Source of the DNA: Hydractinia symbiolongicarpus
Lineage: Eukaryota; Cnidaria; Hydrozoa; Anthoathecata; Hydractiniidae
Direction of reading: 5' to 3'
Assembly (NCBI RefSeq): GCF_029227915.1
Contig: NC_079886.1
Coordinates: 24,838,501 to 24,902,500, forward strand
Length of the DNA stretch: 64,000 nucleotides
This document shows positions 13,256-41,939 of this stretch, one piece after another (position 1 is the stretch's first letter; the number at the start of each line of letters is the position of its first letter). The notes below the pieces were generated by a model. That model worked only from the letters and a program-made list of their open reading frames with translations, was not told the DNA's origin and did no database searches. A program made the position numbers and the translations under genes.

Positions 13256-13512
13256 TGTTATATTTAATTGCTACAGTCGTCAAGAGATCAAGAGATCAAC
13301 AAAAGAAAATAAAATTTAACAAAGATTTAAGTATATATTGTTTTTACTCACTTTACTTAAAAGTTTAAGAACGAAAAACGGCGATAGAAATGCTTTTAAC
13401 GTGTTATGTTTGTTCATTTTTCTAAAATAATATATTTCAATAGCCTTTGTTGTGATCTTAACACATTTAAACAATAACATGCATGTTACATGTAACAACA
13501 AAAGGATTCATC
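13256..13512. repeat. Partial copy of the 15064-15629 MITE interior
   Basis: Almost identical to 15257-15511, including AATTGCTACAGTCGTCAAGA and the ACATGCATGTTACATGTAAC run, but without the outer termini. It abuts the LINE 3' tail and lies upstream of NMT exon 1. One reverse-orientation unit of the 53-bp satellite is inside (13358-13394). Confidence 0.8.
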
Positions 13513-13992
13513 AAATCTGTTGCATTACAGTGTTTTTGTAAAAATACATTCTCACTAAAAGGAAGGCTGAAACTTAAAATCACTGCACTGTCTGAATTTT
13601 ATAGTTTTTTTTGATATGTCCAGTTCGGGTCTTCCCTTCTTCCAGATAGAACGGGACACATCTTTTATTCGTTCAACGTACCGCGATTCAATGTGCCCAC
13701 ATAGAATAGATTAGTCGACCTTGGCCATCTTTTTAATTTATTTATGGCATGGGAAAAGATGACTGAGATAATTAAATATTTTAATCTAAGAAGAAAATAC
13801 ATTTTGGTCAAAATTGTATAAAATTGAGAAATTAAAAATTTGATTTTTGTAAAAGAATTTGTTTGTTTGTTTAAAATGCTACAAATTATTTTGAGTTACC
13901 TGGCATTGAATAACGCCCTACTAGGCACGGAGTAAGGAAGGAAAGCGAACCTCGTGCAAACCTAGCGCAGCCAGGTATATATAGCTTGTACA

Positions 13993-30635
<16,643 letters not shown>

Positions 30636-30893
30636 AACAGAAGTGATCATATAGTGTTGTCAGCAGGTGCGAGACCAAGTTACGAGCAACTGCAGTGGAC
30701 TGGTTCCTTCCACACAAGCCATGCAAGTTTCTAACAAGATATCTATTATCGTTGGTTTTAATAAGAACAAAACATAACAATTATTTTATTTTCTTCGCCT
30801 TTTTGTCAATTTTTATTTTTATACTATTTGAGTTGTAGATGTTTTAATTGCGTATTTGTTAGACGATGTTTTTATTCCACAACTTAGCTATTA

Positions 30894-31062
30894 CAATTTA
30901 GCTATAACTATCTAGCTATAACTATCTAGCTATAACTATCTAGCTATAACTATCTAGCTATAACTATCTAGCTATGACTATCTAGCTATAACTATCTAGC
31001 TATAACTATCTAGCTATGACTATCTAGCTATAACTAGCTAGCTATAACTAGCTAGCTGTCTG
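30894..31062. repeat. 14-bp minisatellite (CTATCTAGCTATAA)n
   Basis: About 11 tandem units with occasional A/G variants (CTATGACT) and a terminal switch to CTAGCTAGCTATAA. It lies between NMT and the sulfatase-like gene. The rest of 30636-31944 shows no gene. Confidence 0.9.
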
Positions 31063-31944
31063 CGTGTAAATCGTAAAGATTTATATAATTGTGATGAATA
31101 CGTTTGGATTTTTCGTGCAATTTAAATCACTTTTCGTTTTTCATTTAAATTGATAACGACTAATTAATTACGATTGAACTTCGTAAACGTCGAAACTATT
31201 AGTTTTGATTTCTGCCGATATCATTTTTACCCTTTCATAGCTAATTTCTCTCGTGCCATTTTCTCATGGATTTTTCTCTTTAAAACCACTATTTAAATTA
31301 AAGTTTATCAGAAGCGAATATAATTTATGGAGGAAACAAAATGTCTCGGTTGTTTTCTTTGCATTATTTCTCAAGCTTGTTTTACGGCTAATATTACGTT
31401 ATGTGTCCCGTGTTTAGTTATTATTGAAACGGTTATAAAACTTGCTCGTACATCTGACTACTGTCAACATCTGACTACTGCCAGAGATTCTAAACTGGAT
31501 TTAAAAATCTGTCATGTGAGACGCTGTTGTAGATTAAATGTATTCTTGTTTTAAATTTCATAATTTTAATATGGTTTATATATTTTTTTTGTTTGCCTGT
31601 TTGGAAGCGCTGCTTTAAGGGTTTTGCTACTTAAATATTTGAGAATTTTGTGCGCGAATCAGCCAATAACATTTTTCGCGAATTAGCAAAAAACTTTTAA
31701 TGTCCAATGTTACAATTTTAGCGTTGACATGTAATAAGGGTTTTTCCTGCTAGTGAAGAAATATCTAATCTATCTCAAGAAAGTTGAAGAATGGGAAATA
31801 GTATGGTACAACGTGCAGCAAGGAACAATATTCTGCTTTGTTGAAACCAATCAGAAGTATGGCAAGTTATATTTTTATATTTCGTTTAATTTGTTCACTC
31901 CGAAAGTAAGTCATGCCTTGAACAATTTGTCATCAAACAAATTT

Positions 31945-34900
31945 ATGGCAGTCAAGACAGTCCTTTTACTTCTGATTGTAATATCATCCACGTCAGTTGG
32001 TACATCTAAACCGAATGTTGTGCTTTTCTACATTGAAAGCATCAATGAAGTTATAAAAGTGTTACATCTGATCGACGAAAACATTATCAGTAAAGATGCT
32101 TTACCTAATATTTACAAACTCCGAGAGGACAGCGTTTCGTTTCACAATATATACGGAGAACTCTCATCTTCATCGAACTTTGCTGCGTTGTTTACTGGCA
32201 AAGCAGCTGTCGACATTGGAATGATAAGAGGAAAGCTTCTTCCATTCGATTACTTTCCTAGTCTGGCGAGTACAGGTGGTCTAGATACTGATGAAGTAAC
32301 TGTTGCGGAGTTGTTACGTTCGTGTAGTTACAAGACGTGGTTTATTGGTTACTGGAAGTTGGGACTTGGTGAAAAGGGTAACCGTTTTCCCACAGAGCAT
32401 GGGTTTGATACGTGGTTGGGCACCGCCCACCCTCACGACGAGTGGTGTCATAGAAAAGATTCTAATAAGTCGTCACCCAGCCCGGATTGGGAACACCCGT
32501 ATACAAACTTATTCTACAAGGCGTCTTTTTTATGGACGATAGTAGTTGTTTTTTTAACTTCATTAGTGTGGTTTCGATTAATTACCTTTAGGATGTTTAT
32601 AAATTTATTGATTTATACTTTTTGTACGTCATTGGCGTTTTACGTGCTGCTAAACTTGTTTATGGCTCAGCGTTCAGCTTCGTGCGTTTTATACTACCAT
32701 AACACCATCCTACAGCAACCTTACGAGTTGGATAACTTAACCATGCTTCTCACAAAGCATAGTAGCGAACTGCTCGGGGCCGAGGGCGTGACGCCCTTTT
32801 TTATGGTGTTAAATTACATGAAAATGAACATGCCTTTATTTCACTCTAATTTCTTTCGAACGAAGTCGATGGACATGCGGAACAGTGCTTTACTGGAGTT
32901 AGACTGGAGTATTGGGGAAATACTATCAAATTTGAAAAAGAAGAATCTCTATAATGACAGTATCATATTGCTGACTGGAAGTAAAAATCAAAAGAAAAGA
33001 TTTTCTGGTCACATGGAGATACACGAGCGATACAGCAAGAAGAATTTTCGCACCATTGAAGGTTAGCTCTTTTCAGTTTATGTTCTGTGCTTATCTTGTT
33101 GTAATGTGGCGGAAGTTTTGTTCTATCTCCTGTCTATTCGTTTTATCACAAGATCTTCCCAGAAAGTCTTTTATAGAACGGCAAATGCATACATAGTTAT
33201 ACAATAAGCTTTTCTCGCTATGCTCGTAACTGCACGTAACTCTGTAACATGTAGACTATACTAAAAATGTAATTACAATTGTCACTTTAGAATCCAATTA
33301 TTTTTTAAAACTTTTATTTCTTCCACCAGTTCTTTTTACCCTCGTATTTCGGGCAAAAGGTAGACTGGTCTGATTCTGAACATTTCTGCCGCATGGCTTA
33401 TTGGTAGCTGTGAAAAACTAAAAACTTAAATAGATTAGATATATACCTATTTCATTTTGTTGTTGTTGTTGTTGCCGCTTTATTTCAATTCCAATCCTTC
33501 TATGTGATGGTTTTGCATGCATTAACTGGACTATACCGTCCGCTATGGGGTGCTCTATTTTCTAGTGCCGTACATTGATTTATTGGTTTTATTTTCAGTG
33601 CTTGAGGATACATTGTGGAGTAACCGGTTAAAGATACCATTGTTTATAAAACAGCCTTCAATTAGTGATTCTGCACAAGGTAAGGTTTTTCATGCAGCTC
33701 CAGTGACCGATATTTTCGACACAATCTTGCATATGACGTCATGCCACTTCAATAATCGAACACACAATAGTCTCTTTACTTCCAATGAAGAAAACATGTC
33801 GGCTATACCAGAAAGTAATTCTGAAAGTTTTGATTTAACTGAAACACATGATAAAAACGTTTTTTCTGAAAGTTCTTCTCAAGATGGTCCGTATACTCAA
33901 CCAATCAAATTGGTTACAGAGACTGAAGATGATGATGTTACTGTGGAAGCTTATGTAGAAGAAGACTTCAGTGACAACTCTGTCAGTAGTCACTCCAAGG
34001 AAGGAGCACTCATGCCAGCAAGGGTTATGTTTCATTACTTCAACGTAGAGAAACCAGTAGCAGTTACATACCAGGGAAGGTATCAGATGATGTATTCTTA
34101 CCTGGATGGTAGGTAGTAGTTATTCTATTCAATTTTTGTTTTTATTTCGTATTTTATGTTATGGTCCAATGGTCCAATGTTATGGTCCAAATTTCCATAC
34201 GATCTGGAAAAAGATTAGATATTCATAAGAAAATTCAGAGAAGTATGTTTTTTTTTATTGTTTCCGGTAAATTATCTTCGAGATTGTCACGAGCTTATTC
34301 AGGGGGTGTTCACATAAGATGCAGGACGGGGCGTTTGCGGGGATGGTACGTTTGTCAGGATTCGCCCTCATTAATAAATGTACTAAAAATCATTTTCGTA
34401 TATGAAGTCCCGCGTGAGCTCAGGCGAGATGTTTTTTTTCATATAAACACACCATCCCGGGATAAACAAGATAAATTCTGCTAATTTCCATTGACAGAAA
34501 AAATATTCACTTCTTTCTGGATAAAGGTGGGACAAAAATCATCCAGCTTGTTGATTAATTAAGTTAATTAATTTTCGCGATGTCCAAAGGATAAATTGTC
34601 GCGAAGGTTAATTTTCGCGAATCAGTCAAAATGCAAAGAAATATTTTTTACGAGTTTAGTATTTTCTCGCAATTTATTTCAGGCGTGTTTATTGACATAA
34701 GGCAGCCTTTCATTGACTGACTGTTATTTTTATCAATTAAAAAACAGAAAATTACCGAAAAAAGCTAGAGAAAATAAAACGAAAAAACCCTCTGTTTTGC
34801 GAAATTAATTTTATAGCGAATTTCCTTATTTTAGGAATTTCGCGCGGAATAATTTTCGCTAATATGGATAAAATTCGCGAAATTTGCGAAAATTAATTAA

Positions 34901-35246
34901 CTTAACGTTTATATTTTCAGCTTCTGGTAATATCAGAAAGTTAACAACTCCGTTGCTTGTTGACTTGCATCGCTCTGTACACCACGTGCACAATTGTTCC
35001 AGCGAAGATTGTCCAAACTGGTTGAACAGAGAGGATGCTGGCGAATTTTATGAAGGAGTTTACCATAACATCACCCAGCTTTACGAGCACCATCTAACAG
35101 AACGACAGAATAGAAAGATGTGGTCATCAGAATTCGAAATGCCGGTGTATCCATGGTTACTGCCGTGTCAGGATTTTCCTTATTGTGAAAGTTTACCAAG
35201 CCATGACGATTTTTCGGATATAACACGCTCAATTACGGATAATTAA
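31945..35246 (+). CDS. Steryl/arylsulfatase-like protein lacking all catalytic residues (pseudo-sulfatase)
   Basis: Exons 31945-33061, 33599-34108, 34921-35246 (GT-AG, phases match), 650 residues. A signal peptide (residues 1-about 19) leads to PNVVLFYIE. The fold follows human STS: SxxxNFAALFTGK, YKTWFIGYWKLGL, a two-helix membrane hairpin (about 193-240), YELDNLTMLLT, VLNYMKMNMPLF, IPLFIKQ...DIFDTILHM, FHYFNVEKP, LLVDL and a C-terminal YPWLLPC. The catalytic CxPSR motif is SSSNF (Ser75 at the formylglycine site). The metal Asp pair is Glu31-Ser32, KWH is Y136-W-K138, the HVH pair is K293/N295, and the DQG motif is SKN. There is an acidic insert in exon 2. The frame is intact over 2 kb, so it is probably a membrane-bound non-enzyme rather than a fresh pseudogene. 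Start chosen at the ATG before the signal peptide. Confidence 0.85.
34559..34905. mobile_element. TTAA-ended MITE in the last intron of the sulfatase-like gene
   Basis: TTAAGTTAATTAATTTTCGC at 34559 is exactly inverted at 34886-34905. The interior repeats TTCGCGAA words. It ends 15 bp before the exon 3 acceptor, so the polypyrimidine tract is just outside it. Confidence 0.8.
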
Positions 35247-38201
35247 CTAGCTCTTAATAGAATATTCTTGTTTCTTATCTTCTTTTGTTTTAAAGCTTTA
35301 TTTGAGAATTATTCACAATGTATAGCATTTTCTTCCCTGTCCGTATCGCGATTTTTTTTAAAGAATTCTATTCTAGAAAGTGAAGGAGATATTTGATACT
35401 CGATTCCATGTTTCATTTTAGTTTGATTTATTATCAGCACACAACACTTTCAAAATTGTTCGCAATATTTTTTTTCCAAGTTTATCTATGTTCTCGCTTC
35501 ACTGTCGTTAATTATTTGTGAAAAATACACTGCGTTGAAGGTAATAAGAACGGTGACAAAAGGGCTTTATCAGAGGGCCAGGCCTTTCTCAATTAAAACG
35601 ATCTGACCTTAGAAGTTGGCCGTGATAACTGTATTTGGTTGGCAATAAGGAATTGTTATTCTGAAAAGAGTTCCCTTTTCGATGTGTTTGCTTAACATTT
35701 TTTGGACTTTTTGGTCACAGAATTAAGGTGTGGTTGGTAGCAAAAAAGATTGTAAAAAAGAATATCTCTCCATTATTTGGAGAGATTATATTATTATATT
35801 TTCTTATCATTAAAAGTTGTAATCGATCGTTGATTGGCATTAGCAAAGGTGCGCTTCCCTGATAAGTTAAGAAAAACCAACATTGTGCAGTTGGCGCAAG
35901 CTTGTGAGATGCGCGGATGTGGACGCGGGCGATCGTGCAAGAGAATGCAAAATACGGACGGACTGAAGACGAGACGTTTGGGGCCATCATCATCTTTGTG
36001 TTGAATACACTGGCTATTTTGCCTAACACAAAAAATTTAAAGGCATTCAAAAATTACATTCACCCAATTTTGTCTATTCCAATCTGTTTATTTATACCAC
36101 AAATATAATAAATATCTTAACCAACGAATGAGGATTCAATCCTCGTAAATAACGCTGACAGCCAAAAGCAATTACACTTCCGGTGATCTTTATAACCCAC
36201 TTCTACTTGTCAATTTTAACCAATGCATTGTTGATTTGCAAGTGAGCAATACGTGGTTTTAGGCATTTTGATTGGCTTAGCGCTGTTGACGATGGGTCTA
36301 TATGGAGCGGTATTGCCCGTCTTCCAGACAAATAGTAGGTTAAAATAAACAAACACGTTTGAAGAAACATTGGAAAGACATCGGGCGATATTTTGCAGGA
36401 CACCCCGGGGTGATCAGTAAATATTGTATTAGTATCGCATCGCCGCAAACAGTCATTCAAACAGGATAATCAATATAAAAACTAAAAAAATTTTTATTTC
36501 AGAAAGCGAACCTATACAAAACGTATAGACTTATTTACTTCTCTTGTCTTAACTATTTCCGTAAAAAAGATGCTGAAGTTTTTGATAAAAATAGTTCGCT
36601 CTATCTCCACTTTGTTTGTAAAGTACAAAAAATTTAATTCATTAAGATGGCCGTTACACTTTGCGCAAATCTGCATAAAATCTGCTATAGTAAAACACGT
36701 AAAAACACTTTACGGGTTACATAAAACCTTTTCCACCAACAAAATTTGTGGTAGAAAGTTATAAATTCAAGGTGAAATCTGTTTATCTATCCTGATAGTT
36801 GAAATTGACACTTGGCATATTAGAAAACTTTCGAATAAATGACTTGCGCAAAGCACGAAAGAAGAGTGGCGCGAAAAAAAACCTGTAAATGAAGATGGTG
36901 CATGCAAATTATGTAAACAAAAATAATTTACAGACACTAAAATAAGCATTCTATAAACATAAAAACGTCTGAAATATAAAAATAAAGTAATAAATTCATA
37001 CGTGAAGCCCATTTTAAATGAACTAATTTTTTGTTATTGTTCACTTCATTCAGAAGGCAGGAATGATCAAGGGCAATTAAACCTCCTTTGGACGATAGGT
37101 GAAAGGTGATAAAATACCTTCATAGTTCTAAATTTTAATAGTTCTTCTAGTTCGCGGGTCCAAAATTATATTTCGCGGGAAATAATTCCGTGAATGACGT
37201 AGATATATTATCAAATATTCTGAATCGGAAATCCGCGAAAAAAATATAGGTAACCTTATAGTAGGTAGACAAAGAAGTTCAGTTGTGCTTTTATTAACAA
37301 TTATTATTTTTATCCTTGTTCTTATTTTTTATATTTTTTAGCGTTTTTCACCCCAGGCAAGATGACTGCAAAATCAGACCGTAACCAATACACGTATAGT
37401 TTACAGATTGGTTATTTCCAAAGCAGTTCGCTATTCCCATTCGGTACAGGTACCGTCAACCATCAAATATGGGTTTGCGTAAGTCCCCTATCTGTGATTT
37501 GAAACAAACGCTGAAATTTACGAACCATCCCTTAATTAAAAATTTACAGCAACGATGAACATTTGTTCATAACAGAAGGTCAACACTTTTTCCAAACATT
37601 CTTGTCTCTGAGTGTTTATTTAAAAAATTAAAGATATGTAAAATACTAATTGTTATGTATATGTTCAAAAAAACTGATAAAAAAATTATCTCTACAGTAA
37701 AAAGTTGTGTATAAAATTAATTTTTTCGTAGAAGTAGAAAAATAATTCACATACTATCAAGCGTTGCTAAAATTTCCTTTAGATTTTGAACTCGTAAAAA
37801 CTTTTTTTCACCTTTCGCCATATTGCATACAGTTTTTCTATTCAAAAATAAAATGCTTTCGACTCTCCGAAAAGGATGAAAGAAAAACTATTTAGCAATA
37901 CAAAAGCTCGAAATTGAAGATTCTTTTCCTTAGCCGTTAAAACCGTTGTGCATGTATACTTTTTATCAGTAAAATCTTCTCCAAGGTAAAATGTAATTAT
38001 CTTTCTTCAAATCCCTTATCCCTGGATTTTTTAATTTGTTGTTCGTAACAACTCGCTACTACTTGTATACACAGTCAACAAAAACTGCTTTTAGGGTCGA
38101 CAATATTGACCCTAAAGTACTACAAAATATTAGGGTCGTAGCTACTTCTATGTTCACTGGAATACTTAAAGACTTCTCACATCTCTATAAACAATACGGT
38201 T
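35247..38201. other. Intergenic, no gene supported
   Basis: Only short ORFs with AT-driven composition. A small hairpin (ATCTCTCC...GGAGAGAT) is near 35763-35786, and TTCGCGGG/AATTCCGCG-like repeat debris is at 37150-37240. Confidence 0.5.
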
Positions 38202-41200
38202 TTAAACATCATTTTCAAACGATTCTTTACCACTAAACGGCGAAACATAGTTATCTTTCTTTGGTCTCAGTATAATATTCTTTTTAAACATTTGCGTGTT
38301 ATAGTTGGTGTTATATGAATCTGAACCATCGAGTCCTTTTGCACCATCCCACAAAGCATCGGGGATGTTTTGTCGTGTGGTAAATGGAGTATCACCCATG
38401 GCGTTCATTGCTTCGCTAATATACGAATCGTCATTCTTGGTTCGCGATCGTGTATTGCCAGTGATCTCATCGCCAAAGCCTCTCTCTCCTTCACCTTCTT
38501 CACGCTGCTCGAATCCAGCAGCATCGCTTTGAGCGAATCCTTCAGACACACCACGTTCTAAACCGTCAGAACCTTGCAAGGAATTGCCAGAGTTTAACAG
38601 ATTAGATGTTTCCAGTTCTTGAGAATTATAATTAGCACCAGCAGGCATACTTGAAGCAGCTCGACCTGGTTCTGCACTTGGTATGGCATACGGATCAGGA
38701 CCTGGAGAAATATCTGCGTCAGAGTAATCTGTCATCTCTTCAGGAGCTCCTTTTTGTGCACCTTTCAGTATATCCAGAGCACCAAGTTTGCTCAAGGAGT
38801 TTGCTTTATCCGCTATAGATTTACTCAAACCTTCTTCAGTGTTAGCCAGTTTTTCCATCACTTCTTTATCAAGTCCTTCTTCTTCTTGTGGTGCTTCCAT
38901 TTTTGCTGTACCGCTAGATTCAGCTATTCTATGTGCTTCATTCATATCAGCTTCATCTTTTAGTTTGTCAACAGGACCAACTCCTTGCTCTGGAACTGCC
39001 TCGGGAGGTGCTTCTGATGCTTGCTCCTGTCCTTGTACCTCAGGTGCAATTGCAGGAGGACCTTGACCAGGCATTGGTTCAGCTTGTTTTCCAGTTTCAT
39101 CTTCCATTCCTAGCTGTGTTTGTAGATACTTGACTTCATTCCCACTGATTGGTTGATCCGTCGCTACTCCACCTCCTGTGGCGTAACAGAATTAAGTGAA
39201 ATTTAGCTCTTATCTTGTAAAAAGTAACATTTTAAATTTTAACTGGCTACCTTAAAATTAATTTTCGTGAGAAATTTTGTTGAAAGTAAAATTTCATTTA
39301 CAACTAATTTTCGCGAAGTTGCCAAGTCTTAATATTTGGCAAGAATTGATTTTCGCCAATTCTGTTGATAGCGAGTTATTATTCAACGAGCCCCGATTAA
39401 ATCGACCCCAGCAGGATTTCACACTAAAAGCAATACATCGTTTCCTTCTGATAAAAAGAGAAAACATGGATATGACCGTCCTGCTTAGAATTTTAATACC
39501 TTATAAAACATCGTAATCCCAATCCGAGGTAGTAGTCTTGGTCTAGGAGGAAAAAGGTTCTATGTTTCGTTAAATGGCAATTTGTCATAGAAATCCTAAA
39601 AAGCCTCACCTGCAGCATTCAGTTTATCTGTGAGAGAATCCAATAAACCACCAACATCATGTTGTCCACTTAAAGGCTTGGCACCTTTGGCAGAATCACT
39701 CACCACTTGTTCTGCACTTCCACCACCACCACCGCCACCACTACCAAGTTTCATTAAAGGACCATCACTTGCACCGGCAGTATCTCCACCTTTTAGTTCC
39801 GGAAGTTTAGGACGATCAGGACCTGCAGCAATTTCTGCATATGGATCCGGTGGAGCTGCTTTCGGTTTTGTTGCTGTGGCGTTATCGCTTGTCTTTTTGT
39901 TAGCATCAATGGTTTTGTTTTTGAAGTTAGGATTAAGTATTGATTTATCTTTTTCAAAACTATTCACAATAGCTTTGTCTTTTTCCAGAAGATTCGTTAT
40001 GGGTTTGTCAACAGTGGTGATAATTTTTCTTTGAGCAGCATTTTTACTAGCTACAACCTTCTCAACTTTGGCTATAGCCTTAGCTAATGTGGCCTTCAAG
40101 CCTTTATTTTCAGAGGTGGTGGATAGCGTTGCTTTTACTGTGCCAGTTTTATGTTTGTCACTAACTGGAAAGATTGATGCATGTGTTTCACTGATTGGTT
40201 CTTTCGTGTCAGTTGCATTTTTATGAGATTTCTTGGCAGTAATAGCGCTAACATCATCTATTAATTTCGATAAACTCCATAATGGCGAATTTTTAAGTGT
40301 CTTTAGATTTGGAGTTTTCGATACCGTGCGTTTCGCACCAGACAAATCTTTCATGATATGCGATAAAGCATCTGGATATGAGTGTGATTTTTTATCGAGT
40401 TGACTTAATTTTAAACTTAACTCGGATTTTTTTTTATTGTCTATACTTGTAAGGTGAGTTTGCTCAGATTTCTTAGCTTTCACTTCAGTATGAAGCGTTC
40501 CTACCGCATTTTCGTGAATGCTTGGTGTTTCACTCTTCTTCTCAGTGCAGTCATCCTCCTCCGCAGATCTTTTTTTGATCCCACTCAGTACTTCATTGAT
40601 GTCTGTGGTGATAATGTGAATCTCTTTACCTTTCGGCTTTGATAGGCTGTTGCGATTGTATAACGCTCCTTTCGCACATCCTGTAAAATCGGAAAGTTGG
40701 TAAAAGTTTCTTTAGACATATGAATTTCATGAAGATTAATATAGTTTCCTTTTTTCAAAAACACCAAATCCCTCTAAAGCTTTACAGAAAAACAAACTCA
40801 GGTCTGTGTGAAACATTCTAAACCACAAAAGAATTTCTTTATTTTCCCTGATAGAGCCTGTTATGCAAACCTATAAAATTTCTTACATTTCATCAATTGT
40901 TAAAATTCAATACACATGAAATCTTTGATTAATAGAACCAAATACTTATTGGGCACCTTTATTTGGTAAAATAACAACATGCTAAAACAAGTCCATTTAA
41001 ACGCTCGACATATGTTAACACTTTGAGAGTTAGATTTAAAAGTATTAATGTTAACCGTAATCTTAGAAACATCATTTCTGGTTAGATGACATGTCATGAA
41101 ATTTTAAAATGTGGGTCTCCATGGTGTAAATCATACAAGTTACGTTTGTAGTCAAAGCTACTTCAAAGTAGTTACAAAACATGATTTTTACCTTTTTTCG

Positions 41201-41939
41201 TACCACTTGATAAATCTTTCTGAGTTGTAGGTAATGAATCTAAAAAAACAAATATCTCAGCTACAAAAATCAAAAATTCTTTCGTGTATGCAGTGTAACA
41301 AGCTTTCACATCAAACATATCTTGTAGCCTCAATACTTATCAACATTTCGTATGGCTTGGACAAATAAGTCAAATCGTGCTTAGGGCCGACGACACGGTT
41401 TTTAAAGTAGGGATTGAGGACACAAATTAGTGCCTTCCATGGTTGGGTGTTTAAGAAAAAGACAAAAATGACCTCAAATTGCTTCATTTGAAAATACAAA
41501 AAATATCACAGCCATCTTTTAGTATTTGTAAATAACTATTGATTTCTTTAAATTTTAAAAAAAAATTTGGAAAGGGGAGCCCCTTCCCCTCCCCCTCCCC
41601 CTCCCCCACCGAGTAGAACGTTTTTTTTAATGTACTGATTTACTACGTTTAATGTTATCACAGATTAGAGAAATGTAGTATAATAAACTTTTTATCAATT
41701 TTCCTTGGGATGTAATTTTATTTCCTATAGTTCATTCAGAATCATGTCAACCGATTTTAGCGTGTATATCGCGATTTTACCCAAATATTGCGGAACTCGA
41801 GAAAGTTAATACGTTTAAGGCTATTCTTGCAGAGTTTAGAAACAATATTTTATTTATTTAAAGAAAAAGCCAACATACCTGATAAATTAACTGTCAGAAG
41901 AAGTAGAAGATATATAAAATTGAAGCGATAGAGCTCCAT
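38202..41939 (-). CDS. Secreted low-complexity protein, 717 aa, 4 exons, unknown function
   Basis: Exons 41879-41939, 41192-41239, 39610-40680, 38202-39175 on the minus strand, each phase 1, with GT-AG borders. Exon 1 encodes a signal peptide (MELYRFNFIYLLLLLTVNLS). The N-terminal half is Lys/Ser/Thr-rich with few cysteines. A Gly7 run at about 39725-39745 and Gly/Pro/Glu-rich sequence dominate the C-terminal half. A motif recurs across two exons: PPDPYAEIAAGPDRP (about 39825-39870) and GPDPYAIPSAEPGR (about 38665-38705). I recognise no domain. Secretion, repeats and bias suggest an extracellular matrix, mucus or cnidocyte-capsule component (inference). It could be taxon-restricted. Confidence 0.8.

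Noticed and set aside
31753-31944. N-terminal extension of the sulfatase-like frame
   Set aside because: It begins without ATG and lies before an ideal ATG plus signal peptide at 31945; treated as 5' leader.
38305-39133. Several plus-strand ORFs
   Set aside because: Shadows of the low-complexity secreted-protein exon on the minus strand.
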